A stretch of DNA of 64,000 nucleotides from Promicromonospora iranensis (lineage in GTDB: Bacteria; Actinomycetota; Actinomycetes; Actinomycetales; Cellulomonadaceae): positions 62,001-126,000 of the forward strand of contig NZ_JAJQMN010000003.1 of the NCBI RefSeq assembly GCF_028994775.1, given 5' to 3'. Below the pieces are notes generated by a model. The model searched no databases and was not told where the DNA came from. It was given only the letters and a program-made list of their open reading frames with translations. Numbering within the stretch: the first letter of the stretch is position 1; each line of letters starts with the position of its first letter. The translations under genes and the position numbers were made by a program. Of this stretch, positions 8,063 to 17,125 are shown one piece after another.

Positions 8063-8746
8063 ATGTCCACCATCGCACTGATCGGAAGCGGAAACATCGG
8101 CAGCGGCATCGCCCGCCTGGCCGTCGCCGCAGGCTACGACGTGGTGCTCAGCAATAGCCGAGGCCCGGAAACCCTCACCGAGCTCATCCGCGAGCTCGGC
8201 CCCCGAGCGCGAGCCGCCACCCCCGCAGAAGCGGCCGCGGCAGGCGATCTCGTCGTCGTGACCATTCCCCTGAAGGCCTACCCACACGTGCCAGCAGCAG
8301 AGCTGCGTGGCAAGACCGTGATCGACACCAACAACTATTACCCAGAACGCGACGGTCATATCTCAGAACTCGACGACGAGTCCACCACCACCACGGAACT
8401 TCTTCAGGCACACCTGCCCGAATCACGAGTCGTCAAAGCATTCAACAACATCTACTACCCGCACCTGACCAGCCTTGCGCGACCCTCCGGCTCCCCAGAC
8501 CGGTCCACCCTGGCCATCGCCGGAGACGACACGGCCGCGAAGCAAACGGTCACCGAATTCCTTGACGCCATCGGATACGACACGCTGGACGCCGGGGCCC
8601 TGTCCGAGGGATGGCGATTCCAGCGAGACACTCCCGCGTACACCCGGCCATACTTCAGCGAGACCGATCCTGACACCGGGCGCCCCGTCTTCCGCGGCGA
8701 GCTCGCGACCAAGCTCGCCGAAGCCAAGCGCTACCGCGACATGTAA
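8063..8746 (+). CDS. NADPH-dependent F420 reductase-like dinucleotide-binding protein
   Basis: 227 residues. An N-terminal Rossmann motif IALIGSGNIGSGIARLAVAAG is followed by NSRGPETL, the pattern of the F420:NADPH oxidoreductase (Fno/NpdG) family. Later blocks GKTVIDTNNYYPERDG and VVKAFNNIYYPHL also fit. It may supply reduced F420 or act on another nucleotide-linked substrate. The ATG at 8063 follows AAAAGGAGACCTC; an in-frame start at 7985 is weaker. It is the last gene of the cassette. Confidence 0.88.
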   Translation: MSTIALIGSGNIGSGIARLAVAAGYDVVLSNSRGPETLTELIRELGPRARAATPAEAAAAGDLVVVTIPLKAYPHVPAAELRGKTVIDTNNYYPERDGHISELDDESTTTTELLQAHLPESRVVKAFNNIYYPHLTSLARPSGSPDRSTLAIAGDDTAAKQTVTEFLDAIGYDTLDAGALSEGWRFQRDTPAYTRPYFSETDPDTGRPVFRGELATKLAEAKRYRDM

Positions 8747-9080
8747 GGCGCAATGGCGATACGGGCCGACAGTTCCGGCGTCCGCGTCCTAGGTCCTTCG
8801 TGGCTGCGCGCGGTCTTACTTGTGGAGCGTGCGCGCGAGCCCGGCAGGGCTTCTCGAGTCCGCTATCGCAACTCAAGTGGGGGCTCGTGCCGCTCACGTT
8901 CGCCGAACCCGATGCCCGGCGGGCAGAACTGGTTGGACTTGCTCAATCGACTGCGGGCCGGCGCGATAGCGCCGATCGCGGACGGCTCGCAACGTTCGAC
9001 GACCACCTGCCCGATTTCAATGACGTCCCGACAGAATAAGAGCCTGAGTATGCTCCGCTCGCGCCGGTACGCTCGCTGCC
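8747..9080. other. Intergenic, no recognised gene
   Basis: An open frame at 8800-9039 (79 residues) has no ribosome binding site or recognisable family. It may be a relic between the cassette and the CutA gene. Confidence 0.4.
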
Positions 9081-9422
9081 ATGGGGAAGAGTCCTGGCGA
9101 TGTTCAGTTCGTGCAAGTTGCGACGACCTTCGACGCTGTGGAGGAGGCTGAGGCTCTCGCCTCGTCGGCTGTCGAAGCACGGCTCGCGGCATGCGCGCAG
9201 GCCGAAGGCCCGGTCACAAGCGTGTACCGCTGGGACGGCGCGGTTCAGAAGGACAAAGAATGGCGCGTCACGTTCAAGACCACAGCCGCCCTCGCTGATC
9301 GGCTCACCGAGTACATCGTGCGCGAGCACTCCTACGATGTCCCGGAGGTTCTGGTGACGCCCGTGATCGGAGGACATCAGAAGTACCTGGAGTGGGTGCA
9401 GAACGAGACACAGCAGGAGTGA
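9081..9422 (+). CDS. cutA: CutA1-type divalent cation tolerance protein
   Basis: 113 residues with the CutA ferredoxin-like trimer blocks: VATTFDAVEEAEALASSAVEAR, LAACAQ, VTSVYRWDGAVQ, KEWRVTFKT, YDVPEVLVTPV and YLEWV. CutA proteins form trimers and have been linked to metal tolerance, though the actual role is unsettled. It stands alone between two transcription units. Confidence 0.93.
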   Translation: MGKSPGDVQFVQVATTFDAVEEAEALASSAVEARLAACAQAEGPVTSVYRWDGAVQKDKEWRVTFKTTAALADRLTEYIVREHSYDVPEVLVTPVIGGHQKYLEWVQNETQQE

Positions 9423-9470
9423 TCATGCGCGTGCTCGACCCGGGCCACCTGCATGCCTTGGTCACGGGAT

Positions 9471-10193
9471 TCAGTCCGAGTCTGGTACCAGGCGCTTGAA
9501 CTGGAGCTCGTACAGGTGCGCTCCCTTGACCAGTACTGATGCTTCGACTGGCCGGTCATCGTCGGAGAGCACGACTCGGAGCTGGCGGATCACCGGGGCA
9601 CGTACGGGTAGGTCGAGTGTCTCGACCTCTTCTCGCGTCGGAGGCCTTGCTGAGACCCGATCGACAAAGGCACGGGGAGGCAGACCAAGGCCCGTGAAGA
9701 CCTTGGGCGCTCCGCCCACGATCTTGCCCGGCCCGGACAGCGGTGTGCCCTCGGCGAGGCTTGCTGGGTAGTACGAGGCGGAGAGTTCTAGCGGCTGCCC
9801 ATCGTGGAGCAGGATCCTGCGGCGCCGCACCGTCTGTTCTCCGTCAGCAAGTCCCAGGGCGGTGGCGACGTCGGCTGGCGGGTTGACGGTCTCGACGTCG
9901 ATCAGCTCGTAGGAGAACGATCCGTCCGGTGGTAGGTAGGCGCCGGTGTCGATGACCAGTGGCGGCTGGTTGCGGACGTAGACACCCTTGCCGACACGGC
10001 TGTTGAGGAACCCTTCGTCCTTGAGGGACTTCAGTGCGCGCTGGATGGTGGCGTTCGCCGCGTCGAACCGAGCCATGAGCTGGGCGGTTGACGGCAGCTG
10101 TGCCCCTGGCGCCAGATCACCGCTGAGGATCTGCTCGCGCAGCTCAGCGGCGACCTGCTCGTGGCGAGGCCGCTGGTCAGTTCCGCGGGGCAT
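9471..10193 (-). CDS. GntR-family regulator, HutC/UTRA type
   Basis: 240 residues. The N-terminal winged HTH is at about residues 10-75 (RHEQVAAELREQILSGDL, PSTAQLMARFDAANATIQRA) and a UTRA ligand-binding domain fills the rest (SYYPASLAEGTPL, LRVVLSDDDRPVEASVLV). GGAGTAGGCC precedes the ATG. It lies 27 bases downstream of a UTRA-only paralogue, so the pair is one transcription unit, divergent from the operon starting at 10994. GntR proteins of this kind act as transfer/maintenance repressors on actinobacterial elements. Confidence 0.93.
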   Translation of the reverse strand: MPRGTDQRPRHEQVAAELREQILSGDLAPGAQLPSTAQLMARFDAANATIQRALKSLKDEGFLNSRVGKGVYVRNQPPLVIDTGAYLPPDGSFSYELIDVETVNPPADVATALGLADGEQTVRRRRILLHDGQPLELSASYYPASLAEGTPLSGPGKIVGGAPKVFTGLGLPPRAFVDRVSARPPTREEVETLDLPVRAPVIRQLRVVLSDDDRPVEASVLVKGAHLYELQFKRLVPDSD

Positions 10194-10220
10194 GGCCTAC
10201 TCCGGCACGTGTCCGATGGT

Positions 10221-10754
10221 TCACGGAGTGATCTCGTAGCGCAGTCTGCGGGCGTCGGCCGGCGAGATCATCACGCTGGCCTCCACCGGTTGGTCGTTGT
10301 CGGAAAGGATCACTCGGGAGAGCTCGACTATCGCGGCCGGAAGGTCCAGTCCGAACTCCCCGGCTTCCGCTGGGGTCGCGATGCGGGCGGTGACGTCCTC
10401 GACCACCCGCCGAGACGGGTAGCCCAGAGTTACCAGGTGCGCGACGGCGCCGCCGGGGATCTTGCCCATCTCGGCCAGCCGAGTACCGCGGGCGATCGAG
10501 GCCGGGTAGTAGGAGTCAACGAGCTCCACCGGGCGGTCGTCCAGGAGCATCACACGGGAGCGCAGCACTACCTCCTCACCGGGCTGAAGCCCCAAAGCAC
10601 GGGCGACGGACTCGGGAGCGGGCCGCATGTCCACGGTCACCAGCCGCTGCGTGCCCTTGCCGCCATGAGCCTTGGCCTCTGCAGCCCAGGCATCGACCGG
10701 CTCGCCGGTCACGTACGGCAGGGACACGCTTGTCCACTGCCCGTCGCTGCTCAT
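10221..10754 (-). CDS. UTRA-domain protein lacking a DNA-binding domain
   Basis: 177 residues that match only the ligand-binding half of HutC-type GntR regulators: EEVVLRSRVMLLDDRPVEL, DSYYPASIARGTRL and SRVILSDNDQPVEASVMI. These align with the UTRA half of the gene at 9471-10193. A good ribosome binding site (AGAGGAGCGATCCAGG) precedes the ATG, so the short form is a real gene and not a 5' deletion. It may be an effector-sensing partner that heterodimerises with the full regulator; that is inference. Confidence 0.85.
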   Translation of the reverse strand: MSSDGQWTSVSLPYVTGEPVDAWAAEAKAHGGKGTQRLVTVDMRPAPESVARALGLQPGEEVVLRSRVMLLDDRPVELVDSYYPASIARGTRLAEMGKIPGGAVAHLVTLGYPSRRVVEDVTARIATPAEAGEFGLDLPAAIVELSRVILSDNDQPVEASVMISPADARRLRYEITP

Positions 10755-10993
10755 CCTGGATCGCTCCTCTGCTCCGTTTCACACCTGCTCCGGCCTGCGC
10801 AAAGAGCCGACGCGCGGACTCACTCTACGTCGCAAGCACGTAGAGCCTCTGCCTCTAGTTCCGGACCTAATCCTTGGCACCTTATTGAAATGGCAGTAAG
10901 GTTTCGGAAGTTGCTCGGCGCGGAATCGACTGCCGAGCCAGGGAGCCGAGGGCGCGCGACCCGTCGCCCCTGTATCGGACAGAGGAGAACACG

Positions 10994-11305
10994 ATGAGAG
11001 TTCGACCGAGCCCCGATGACGGGGGGCTCACTGCCATGGATCAACTCATCTTCGCCATGGCCGCCGCCACGGACGCTCTGCGGACTGTGGGTCCGGACCA
11101 GATCGAGATCGTGACGCTCACCCGTGGCCGGATCTGCCTACAGCCCACGGACATCAACCGCGGAGAGCAGATCGCGCGAGCCCTGGGGTGCGAGTCCCCG
11201 TTGGACCACCGCATGTTCGTTCCCGGGCACACACTGTGGACTGGTGAGCGCGACGGTCTGGAAGTCCAGGTGCGTTCAGCGCTGCGGCAGGTCGTGGCCC
11301 TATGA
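10994..11305 (+). CDS. Small conserved-type protein of unknown function
   Basis: 103 residues, no recognised domain and no membrane segment. AGAGGAGAACACG precedes the ATG. Its stop overlaps the start of the HAD gene by four bases (ATGA), so the two are translated together. It is the first gene of the unit divergent from the GntR pair and probably under its control. Confidence 0.75.
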   Translation: MRVRPSPDDGGLTAMDQLIFAMAAATDALRTVGPDQIEIVTLTRGRICLQPTDINRGEQIARALGCESPLDHRMFVPGHTLWTGERDGLEVQVRSALRQVVAL

Positions 11306-12423
11306 GTGCCGTGACTGCCACATCCGCTCGGGTGCTCGTTGCCCTGGATATCGACGGCACGCTGATAGACGGCGATCGGCGGATTCCATCCGGGACGGTC
11401 GAGATGCTGGATTTTGTTCGTGCGGCCGGCCACGAAATTGTGCTCGCCACGGGCAGATCCTTGGCGGGGCTGCTGCCGATCGCTACCCGGCTGGGACTCG
11501 CCCACGGCTGGGCGGTGTGCTCAAACGGAGCCCTGACCATTCACCTGGACCCGTCTGCACCGTCCGGCTACGACATCGTCGAGGCCCGCATGTTCGATCC
11601 CGCACCCGTCATCCGGCGCGCCGTGGACGTAGCGCCGGCCGTGCGGGTGGCGATCGAGGAGATCGGGTGGGGCTGGCGCACCAGCAGCCCGTTCGAACCG
11701 GGTGAGCTCAACGGGCACCAGAAGAACGTCCTGCTGGCCGATCTGATGGCAGAGCCCGCGACTCGCATCGCGCTCACCGCCCCTGATCTTCGCCGCTATA
11801 GCGACACCCTCCGCGCCACAGGGGTCACGGTGGCCCCGCAACGGGCTGACTGGCTCGACATCACCGCACCCGGCGTCAACAAGGCTGTCGCCCTCGACGC
11901 GGTCCGCACCCACCTGGATATCCGCGCGGATCGGACGGTGGCGGTCGGGGACGGTGTCAACGACCTCGACATGCTGGCCTGGGCCGGACGCTCAGTCGCG
12001 ATGGGACACGCGCCAACGATCGTGCGCAGCGCCGCCGACGAAACCACCGGCACCATCGACCAAGCTGGCGCCCTGGCTGTCCTGGCGTCCCTTGTCCCTG
12101 CTGTGGACGATTCACTCTCCCCGCTCGCCGCGCAGATTGCCACCGCCGAGCAGACCGCTCCCGGACCGGTCGTGCTGCGGGTATGGCACGGCATCGGATC
12201 GGACCTGGCTCGATGTGAAGCGTGGACCCTCCAGGACGGCCGCTGGGTCAGGCACGCACCGATCCCGTCCGGTGTGGGCATCACGATGCGTGCGATCGAG
12301 ACCGCCGCACTAGAGGCGGGCTTGCCCTACCCGCGTGGCGACGAGGGCCGCCGTCGCGCGCAATGGCGCAGCGTCACCGGACACGGCCCGGCCGGATTCG
12401 AACTACCCCTGAGCGGCCTATAG
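11302..12423 (+). CDS. HAD-superfamily hydrolase, Cof/IIB type, with C-terminal extension
   Basis: 373 residues. HAD motif I VALDIDGTLIDGD, motif II VLATGRS, the conserved Lys in PGVNKAVALDAV and motif III/IV VAVGDGVNDLDMLAWAG are all intact, so phosphatase activity is expected. The last roughly 110 residues (after AVLASLVPAV) form an extra segment not usual in Cof-type enzymes. It overlaps the upstream small gene by four bases. Confidence 0.92.
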   Translation: MSAVTATSARVLVALDIDGTLIDGDRRIPSGTVEMLDFVRAAGHEIVLATGRSLAGLLPIATRLGLAHGWAVCSNGALTIHLDPSAPSGYDIVEARMFDPAPVIRRAVDVAPAVRVAIEEIGWGWRTSSPFEPGELNGHQKNVLLADLMAEPATRIALTAPDLRRYSDTLRATGVTVAPQRADWLDITAPGVNKAVALDAVRTHLDIRADRTVAVGDGVNDLDMLAWAGRSVAMGHAPTIVRSAADETTGTIDQAGALAVLASLVPAVDDSLSPLAAQIATAEQTAPGPVVLRVWHGIGSDLARCEAWTLQDGRWVRHAPIPSGVGITMRAIETAALEAGLPYPRGDEGRRRAQWRSVTGHGPAGFELPLSGL

Positions 12424-12541
12424 CCGGTCCCCACTGATCTTGCGGCTGGGTGGCGCCCCAGACCCCCGCATCACTACCCAGCCGCAAGCCCGCCCCTTGC
12501 GGGCATGTCCAGCACCACCCCGTACAACGAGGAGGAAGCAC

Positions 12542-13006
12542 ATGACCACCACCACCGCACGCGAACTGCGAGAGGGCCGCTCGCTCGTCGACCCCGACCT
12601 GTTCCACCGACTCGTCCAGCGAGTCGCCGAGGAACACGACCACGACCTGAACATGGCGGCCCGCGTCGTCGACCAGGCCCTCGCGTTCCTGGCCACCAGC
12701 GCCACCCACCAGGGCCGACCGCTGTCTCCGTCAGAGATCGTGGACCCGGGATAGCACGAGTTCATCCTGCACACCGTTGACTACGCTGCCTTCTGCGAGC
12801 AGGTCGCCGGCCGGTTCCTGCACCACGTCCCCACCGACCCCCAAGATCCGACCACCCGAGGTGAGTCCGCGCACGAGGCGATCCAGTACACCGTGGACGC
12901 CATCGCCGAAGCCGGGTTCTACGTCGACACCGACCTATGGCCCACCGCGCACTCCGTTGCCTGTTCCCAGTGCCACCAGGGCTGCACCAGCTCCACCGCA
13001 CCCTGA
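12542..13006 (+). pseudogene. Conserved-type small gene split by a single in-frame TAG
   Basis: A good start (AACGAGGAGGAAGC before the ATG) opens a 70-codon frame (ELREGRSLVDPDLFHRLVQR) that stops at TAG, 12752-12754. The same frame runs on without change for 83 codons (HEFILHTVDYAAFCEQVAGR, then HVPTDPQDP) to a TGA at 13004. From memory the family usually has Trp (TGG) at this point, so one G-to-A change explains the stop. The C-terminal half has a CSQCHQGC cluster. It sits between the HAD and phosphotransferase genes. Either a recent nonsense mutation or two separate polypeptides; function unknown. Confidence 0.75.
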
Positions 13007-13033
13007 CCCACCACTAGGAGCCACGAGGAGACG

Positions 13034-13936
13034 ATGCACCGCCGCTCATGGGAGGAGCTGCCCACCGCACTGCGCCACGCCGTCGAGGCGGGAACCGGGC
13101 CAGTGCTCCGTACCGAGGCGCCGTCGGCGGGCCGCAACTCGACCTTCGCCGCGTTCCTGCACACGGCCGACGGGACGGTGTTCGTCAAAGGCGTTCCCGA
13201 CTACGACCGGCTGGTGACCGTTCATGAGCACGAGATCCAGATCAACACCCGACTGCGAGACGCGGTGGATGATGCGCCGCGCTTGCTGTGGGTCGTGCAC
13301 TCCGAGGGATGGCTGCTCGCCGGGTACGAGACCGTGCCCGGCGAGCACGCCGACCTCACACCAGGATCACCAGACATCCCGGCGGTGGTCGATGCCCTCT
13401 CGCACCTCGCACAACAGCTCACCCCGAGCCCTGCGGCTGGTGCGTCGCCGCTCCGGAAGAGGTACGCGCGCCTGGCGGGCTGGCAGTGGCTCGCGGACAA
13501 CAACGCGGACCAGCTCGACGCGTGGGAGATACAGCACCTCGACCGGCTGATCCAGTTCGACCACAAGGTGCCGAGCAGCCTGCTCGGGGACGCCTTGGTC
13601 CACGGCGACATCCATCAGCTCAACCTGCTTGTCTACGGCGACCAGGTTCGTCTGATCGACTGGGCCTGGTCCCGGACCGGACCACCCTGGGTCGACGTCG
13701 CCCTGTTGGTCGCCCGGTTGATCGGCGAAGGGCATGAGCCCGCCGAGGCCGAGCACCTCGTGTCCGGCACCTGGGGCATGCAGCACGCCAGCGCGACCCC
13801 GGATGCCATCACGGCGTTTGCTGCAACCCTCTATGGCCAGTGGCGCCGTCTTGCCGTCGAGTACCCAAGCCCGCATCGAGAGGTGGCGGTTCGTGGCGCA
13901 CGGCGCTGGATTCAGCATCGGTTGTCTTCGGGCTAG
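13034..13936 (+). CDS. Phosphotransferase, aminoglycoside phosphotransferase-like kinase fold
   Basis: 300 residues. The catalytic loop ALVHGDIHQLNLLVYGDQVR carries the Asp and Asn of the APH/choline-kinase fold and LIDWAWSRTGPPWVDVA the metal-binding Asp. An N-terminal VFVKGVPDY supplies the ATP-binding Lys. The substrate is unknown; resistance cannot be assumed. CACGAGGAGACG precedes the ATG, 27 bases after the interrupted gene, so it belongs to the same unit as the HAD gene. Confidence 0.88.
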   Translation: MHRRSWEELPTALRHAVEAGTGPVLRTEAPSAGRNSTFAAFLHTADGTVFVKGVPDYDRLVTVHEHEIQINTRLRDAVDDAPRLLWVVHSEGWLLAGYETVPGEHADLTPGSPDIPAVVDALSHLAQQLTPSPAAGASPLRKRYARLAGWQWLADNNADQLDAWEIQHLDRLIQFDHKVPSSLLGDALVHGDIHQLNLLVYGDQVRLIDWAWSRTGPPWVDVALLVARLIGEGHEPAEAEHLVSGTWGMQHASATPDAITAFAATLYGQWRRLAVEYPSPHREVAVRGARRWIQHRLSSG

Positions 13937-14951
13937 CAGCTTTGCCATGCTCGGACGCATCTGACCCTGGGGCCATCGGAGATCGCTCGAATTGAGTTCT
14001 GACGCTCCCGAAGTCCTGTTCCGGCTCAGACGTTGAAACGTGTCATGTGGCCCTGACCTCGTGGTTCACCGTCGGGCTGGGTGCCTTGGGGGAACTGTGG
14101 GGGAATCGGGCCGGTCTGCCGCTCCCGCTGGCGGGAGCCGTTTGGGACCTCGACGGATTGGTCGTGATTCGCGAGGCAGGACTCGTGCCTGCTCGAAGTC
14201 GAGGTTACCGGTCTACTTCTCCATCGACGGGTCGCCCGCGCGGCGGGATCGCCAACCGCCAATCGTGATGCCCGAATCCGGGTCGCCCTCTGGCAGGTCG
14301 GTCCGGGCCTCATCGCTTCCACGGTGTAAACCATGGAAGTTGCCCTGACCTGCATCGACGCCCCCTGGAGATGCGCACGTGGGCATCCCACGGGCATTGG
14401 AGGTTCGCGTGCTGGTTCATGGGTTCAGGGTCCCACGCAGATGCGGCACCTACCAGCGTCATGACACCCACGACGGCACCATCACCAAACTCGTCGCCGC
14501 GCCGTGCTGCTTAATGGTTCGATCGGCGAGATGGCACTCAGGAGGTTGGGCTGCGGTTCGACGGCGGCTCGCGCATTGTGCCGAGGTGATCGTGTCCACC
14601 GCCCCGGTGCGCCTGCCCGAAAGTCGCGGGTGGGGTTCTTGCTCCTCGACTCAGCGCCCAATGGAAGCTGCACCCAGACGCGGTTGCCCCTGGCCATCCC
14701 CGCGCACCCACACAGGCGGCGGTTCAGCACGTTGTTTCCCATTGGCGCCGGCCTCGCCGATCACCCGCCACTGCCCCTGGTCCTGACCACCCACGTTCGT
14801 GGCTCGCAGCAACCTCAGGCCGATACGGGTCAGGAAGCCATGGGGAGTAAACGACGGCGCCCCCCGCCGAATTGAGATCCTGGCGGGCGACCGTCGCCGG
14901 TAGCCTGCGAGAGTCAACAGGCCCGAGATTTGTGAGGAGGGCGGCGGGAGA
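13937..14951. other. About 1 kb with no recognised gene
   Basis: Frames on both strands are short, overlap each other and match no family I recognise; no tRNA was found. It lies between the phosphotransferase gene and a decayed gene, and may be eroded element DNA. Confidence 0.45.
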
Positions 14952-15305
14952 ATGCCTCCGATTGCTGAGATCCATGGGCTGTTGATCGCCGATCGCCAGC
15001 GCACGGCCGACCTGATCTCCTCTCTTTCCGCCAACATTGCCTCGATGGTGGAGATCGCAGCTGACTGCGTCCGACGACGAACACGACCCCGAAGGATCGA
15101 CGATCGCCTTCGAGCGCTCGCAGGCGAGCATGCTGCTTGCTGCTTGCTGCGGCAAGGAACCACCTGGCCGACGTGGACGCCGCGCTCGCGAGGATCGCCG
15201 CCGGCAATTACGGCTAGCGAACGCTGCGGACAACCAGTCGCAGGTGACCGTCTGCTAGCCCGGCCCACGGCCCGCACTTGCATCAGCTGCGCCTCCGCCC
15301 GCTAA
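14952..15305 (+). pseudogene. Decayed DksA/TraR-type C4 zinc-finger gene
   Basis: Homology passes through all three frames: MPPIAEIHGLLIADRQRTAD in the first, DDEHDPEGSTIAFERSQASM in the second, NHLADVDAALARIAAGNYG in the third, then back to SERCGQPVAGDRLLARP and TCISCA in the first. Joined, these give the N-terminal coiled coil, acidic tip and zinc finger of the family. The second shift falls in a TTGCTGC direct repeat, and the first finger cysteine is Ser (AGC). At least three frame breaks plus a lost ligand mean the gene is dead. Confidence 0.85.
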
Positions 15306-15454
15306 CTGACACCGCGTTGTCGACAGCAGGTCGACATCGCTCGCGGCGCGAGACCCGTGGCAGGACCTCGAGCGCCTCTGCGACTCCTAGCGATCGCTGG
15401 GACGAGTGGCTAACCAGGCGCACGAGGGCCGGGTAATCGTGGCAAACTCCGCAC

Positions 15455-15988
15455 GTGAACACTGAGAATTCCATCAGCACGCGGGCGATCTCCGCTCAGT
15501 GGAACCCTGAGCCGCGCGACATGAAGGCACTCGTCCGCTCGGCTGGGGTGCCGCGTGGGCTCATGCTTCTCTTCGTCGTAGTTTGGGTGCTCGGTATGCT
15601 GCTGGCTATTGGCTGGCGGTACGAGCCCATCGGCCGAGCCATCTCCACACTGCTGCTGCTCGCACCGCTCACGTTCTTGGTCTGCCTTTTCCTCGCCCAG
15701 ATTTCGTTGCCCCGCTGGACCTGGAAGACGCAGCGAGGCGGCCGGCGTCCCACGAGCTGCCGGGTCGCACCCGATGGCATCACTGTGGAACAAGACGTCG
15801 TGACCTCGAGGTACACGTGGGGTGCGGTCGACCTCGCGATCGAGTCCACGACGGCGTTCGTGCTCTACGTCTCGCCAGCCGTTCTGTCGACACCTGTCCT
15901 GGTGCCGAAGCGAGCGCTACGACCCGAAGACATCGCGCCAATGCGAGACCTCATCACCACGCACGCATCGCGATTCCGCAAGCGCTGA
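15455..15988 (+). CDS. YcxB-like membrane protein
   Basis: 177 residues. Two membrane segments at about residues 36-55 and 62-85 (GLMLLFVVVWVLGMLLAIGW; STLLLLAPLTFLVCLFLA) are followed by a cytosolic YcxB-like domain (VAPDGITVEQD, YTWGAVDLAIESTTAFVLYV, LVPKRAL). The GTG at 15455 was taken; an ATG at 15521 is also possible. Function of the family is unknown. It stands alone. Confidence 0.75.
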   Translation: MNTENSISTRAISAQWNPEPRDMKALVRSAGVPRGLMLLFVVVWVLGMLLAIGWRYEPIGRAISTLLLLAPLTFLVCLFLAQISLPRWTWKTQRGGRRPTSCRVAPDGITVEQDVVTSRYTWGAVDLAIESTTAFVLYVSPAVLSTPVLVPKRALRPEDIAPMRDLITTHASRFRKR

Positions 15989-16033
15989 GCCGGTTGCGCA
16001 CCACGCCTGCCTGATCGAGCAGTCCACAGGTGA

Positions 16034-16495
16034 TCAGCCCTTGCTCATCGCAACTTCGTACGCCGTGATCGCCGCTTCGATTTCTGCCTCGACCTCTCGC
16101 CGTCGAGCGCGCCGCAGAGCGCCCACCTCGCCATTGGGCAGATCGGCTTGTTCCAGATCACGGAAGCGGAGCAGGGCAGCGAGGATCTGTTGCTGCTCAC
16201 GCTGCCCGACCTCGTACTGTGCCGCGAACCACCGGGGATCCGTCGTTGCTCGCGACCGACGCTCCACAACGAAGTCGTGCTGAGCCAACGCCGCGACAAG
16301 GAACCTGCCGGCCTGGCGGTCAAGATTCAGCGCCGGACAAGTCAGGAGCTGAATCGTCAAGTTCGTCTCCGTGTGCGACGAAGGGGCCTGGAGGTCATCG
16401 GGCACGTCCCACGTCTCGGTCACGTAGTCGAACCAGCTAGGACCATCATCTCCGAACACGCCTGCCCCCTTCTCACACCATCGAACGGCCGTCAC
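16034..16495 (-). CDS. Hypothetical protein
   Basis: 153 residues from the GTG at 16495. The frame is open to a GTG at 16555, but that start would abut the divergent gene at 16556 with no room for promoters. The C-terminal half is charged and helical (RRARRREVEAEIEAAITAYE). No family recognised. Confidence 0.55.
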   Translation of the reverse strand: MTAVRWCEKGAGVFGDDGPSWFDYVTETWDVPDDLQAPSSHTETNLTIQLLTCPALNLDRQAGRFLVAALAQHDFVVERRSRATTDPRWFAAQYEVGQREQQQILAALLRFRDLEQADLPNGEVGALRRARRREVEAEIEAAITAYEVAMSKG

Positions 16496-16555
16496 GCGCT
16501 TAGTTTCACCCGCCGAAGCCGTTTCGCGATGTAACGCGTCGTGCGACCGTGACAC

Positions 16556-17125
16556 ATGGCCTTGAGTGACTGGACGGGTGTGGTCGGCGCCCTTGGTGGC
16601 GTGGCGATCACGAGCGTTGTCGCATTGGTCACCGCGAGACTCTCACACACCTGGCAACGCGAGGCGCGGCACGACGATCGCCGACAGGCGAGGGCTGACC
16701 TCCGACGCACCTCTTACGTGGACTTCCTCACGCAGACCCAGAAGGTAATTGACGACGCCACCGCATGGATGGAGAGCACCGGCGCCGATCTGCAGCCGAC
16801 GGAGCGGCTAGCAGCCTTCGCCAGTGACCTCGGGGCGTGTACACACGAACGAGACTCGCGTGAAAGGAACATGAAGCTTGTGGCCGGGCCAGAGGTTAGG
16901 GCCGCAATGGAGGATTACGATGCATGGTTTCGACGGGCGCTCAAGGAGACCATTCTTCAGCAAAGACCCGGATTCAAGGATTCAGATGATCACGAGAGGG
17001 CTCTGATCGAAGTCATGATCAACGAGCTCGATCGAGAGTTCGAAGTCAAAGACGAGTCCCCGCCGCCGAGGTGGAGGTTCTGGGGCAGCCCGAGAGGTTT
17101 GCGTGGTCACGAGGCTGATCCCTAA
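16556..17125 (+). CDS. Hypothetical protein with N-terminal membrane anchor
   Basis: 189 residues. One membrane segment (VVGALGGVAITSVVALVTA) is followed by a basic, helical cytosolic part (TWQREARHDDRRQARADLRR). Similar short anchored proteins are common in actinobacterial accessory regions with no known role. It lies divergent from the gene at 16034-16495. Confidence 0.6.
   Translation: MALSDWTGVVGALGGVAITSVVALVTARLSHTWQREARHDDRRQARADLRRTSYVDFLTQTQKVIDDATAWMESTGADLQPTERLAAFASDLGACTHERDSRERNMKLVAGPEVRAAMEDYDAWFRRALKETILQQRPGFKDSDDHERALIEVMINELDREFEVKDESPPPRWRFWGSPRGLRGHEADP

Noticed and set aside
8800-9039. 79-codon frame between the F420-type reductase and CutA genes
   Set aside because: No start signal or family; overlapping frames on both strands look equally plausible.
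13937-14951. Possible tRNA or attachment site in the 1-kb gap
   Set aside because: No cloverleaf or T-loop in a valid context was found.
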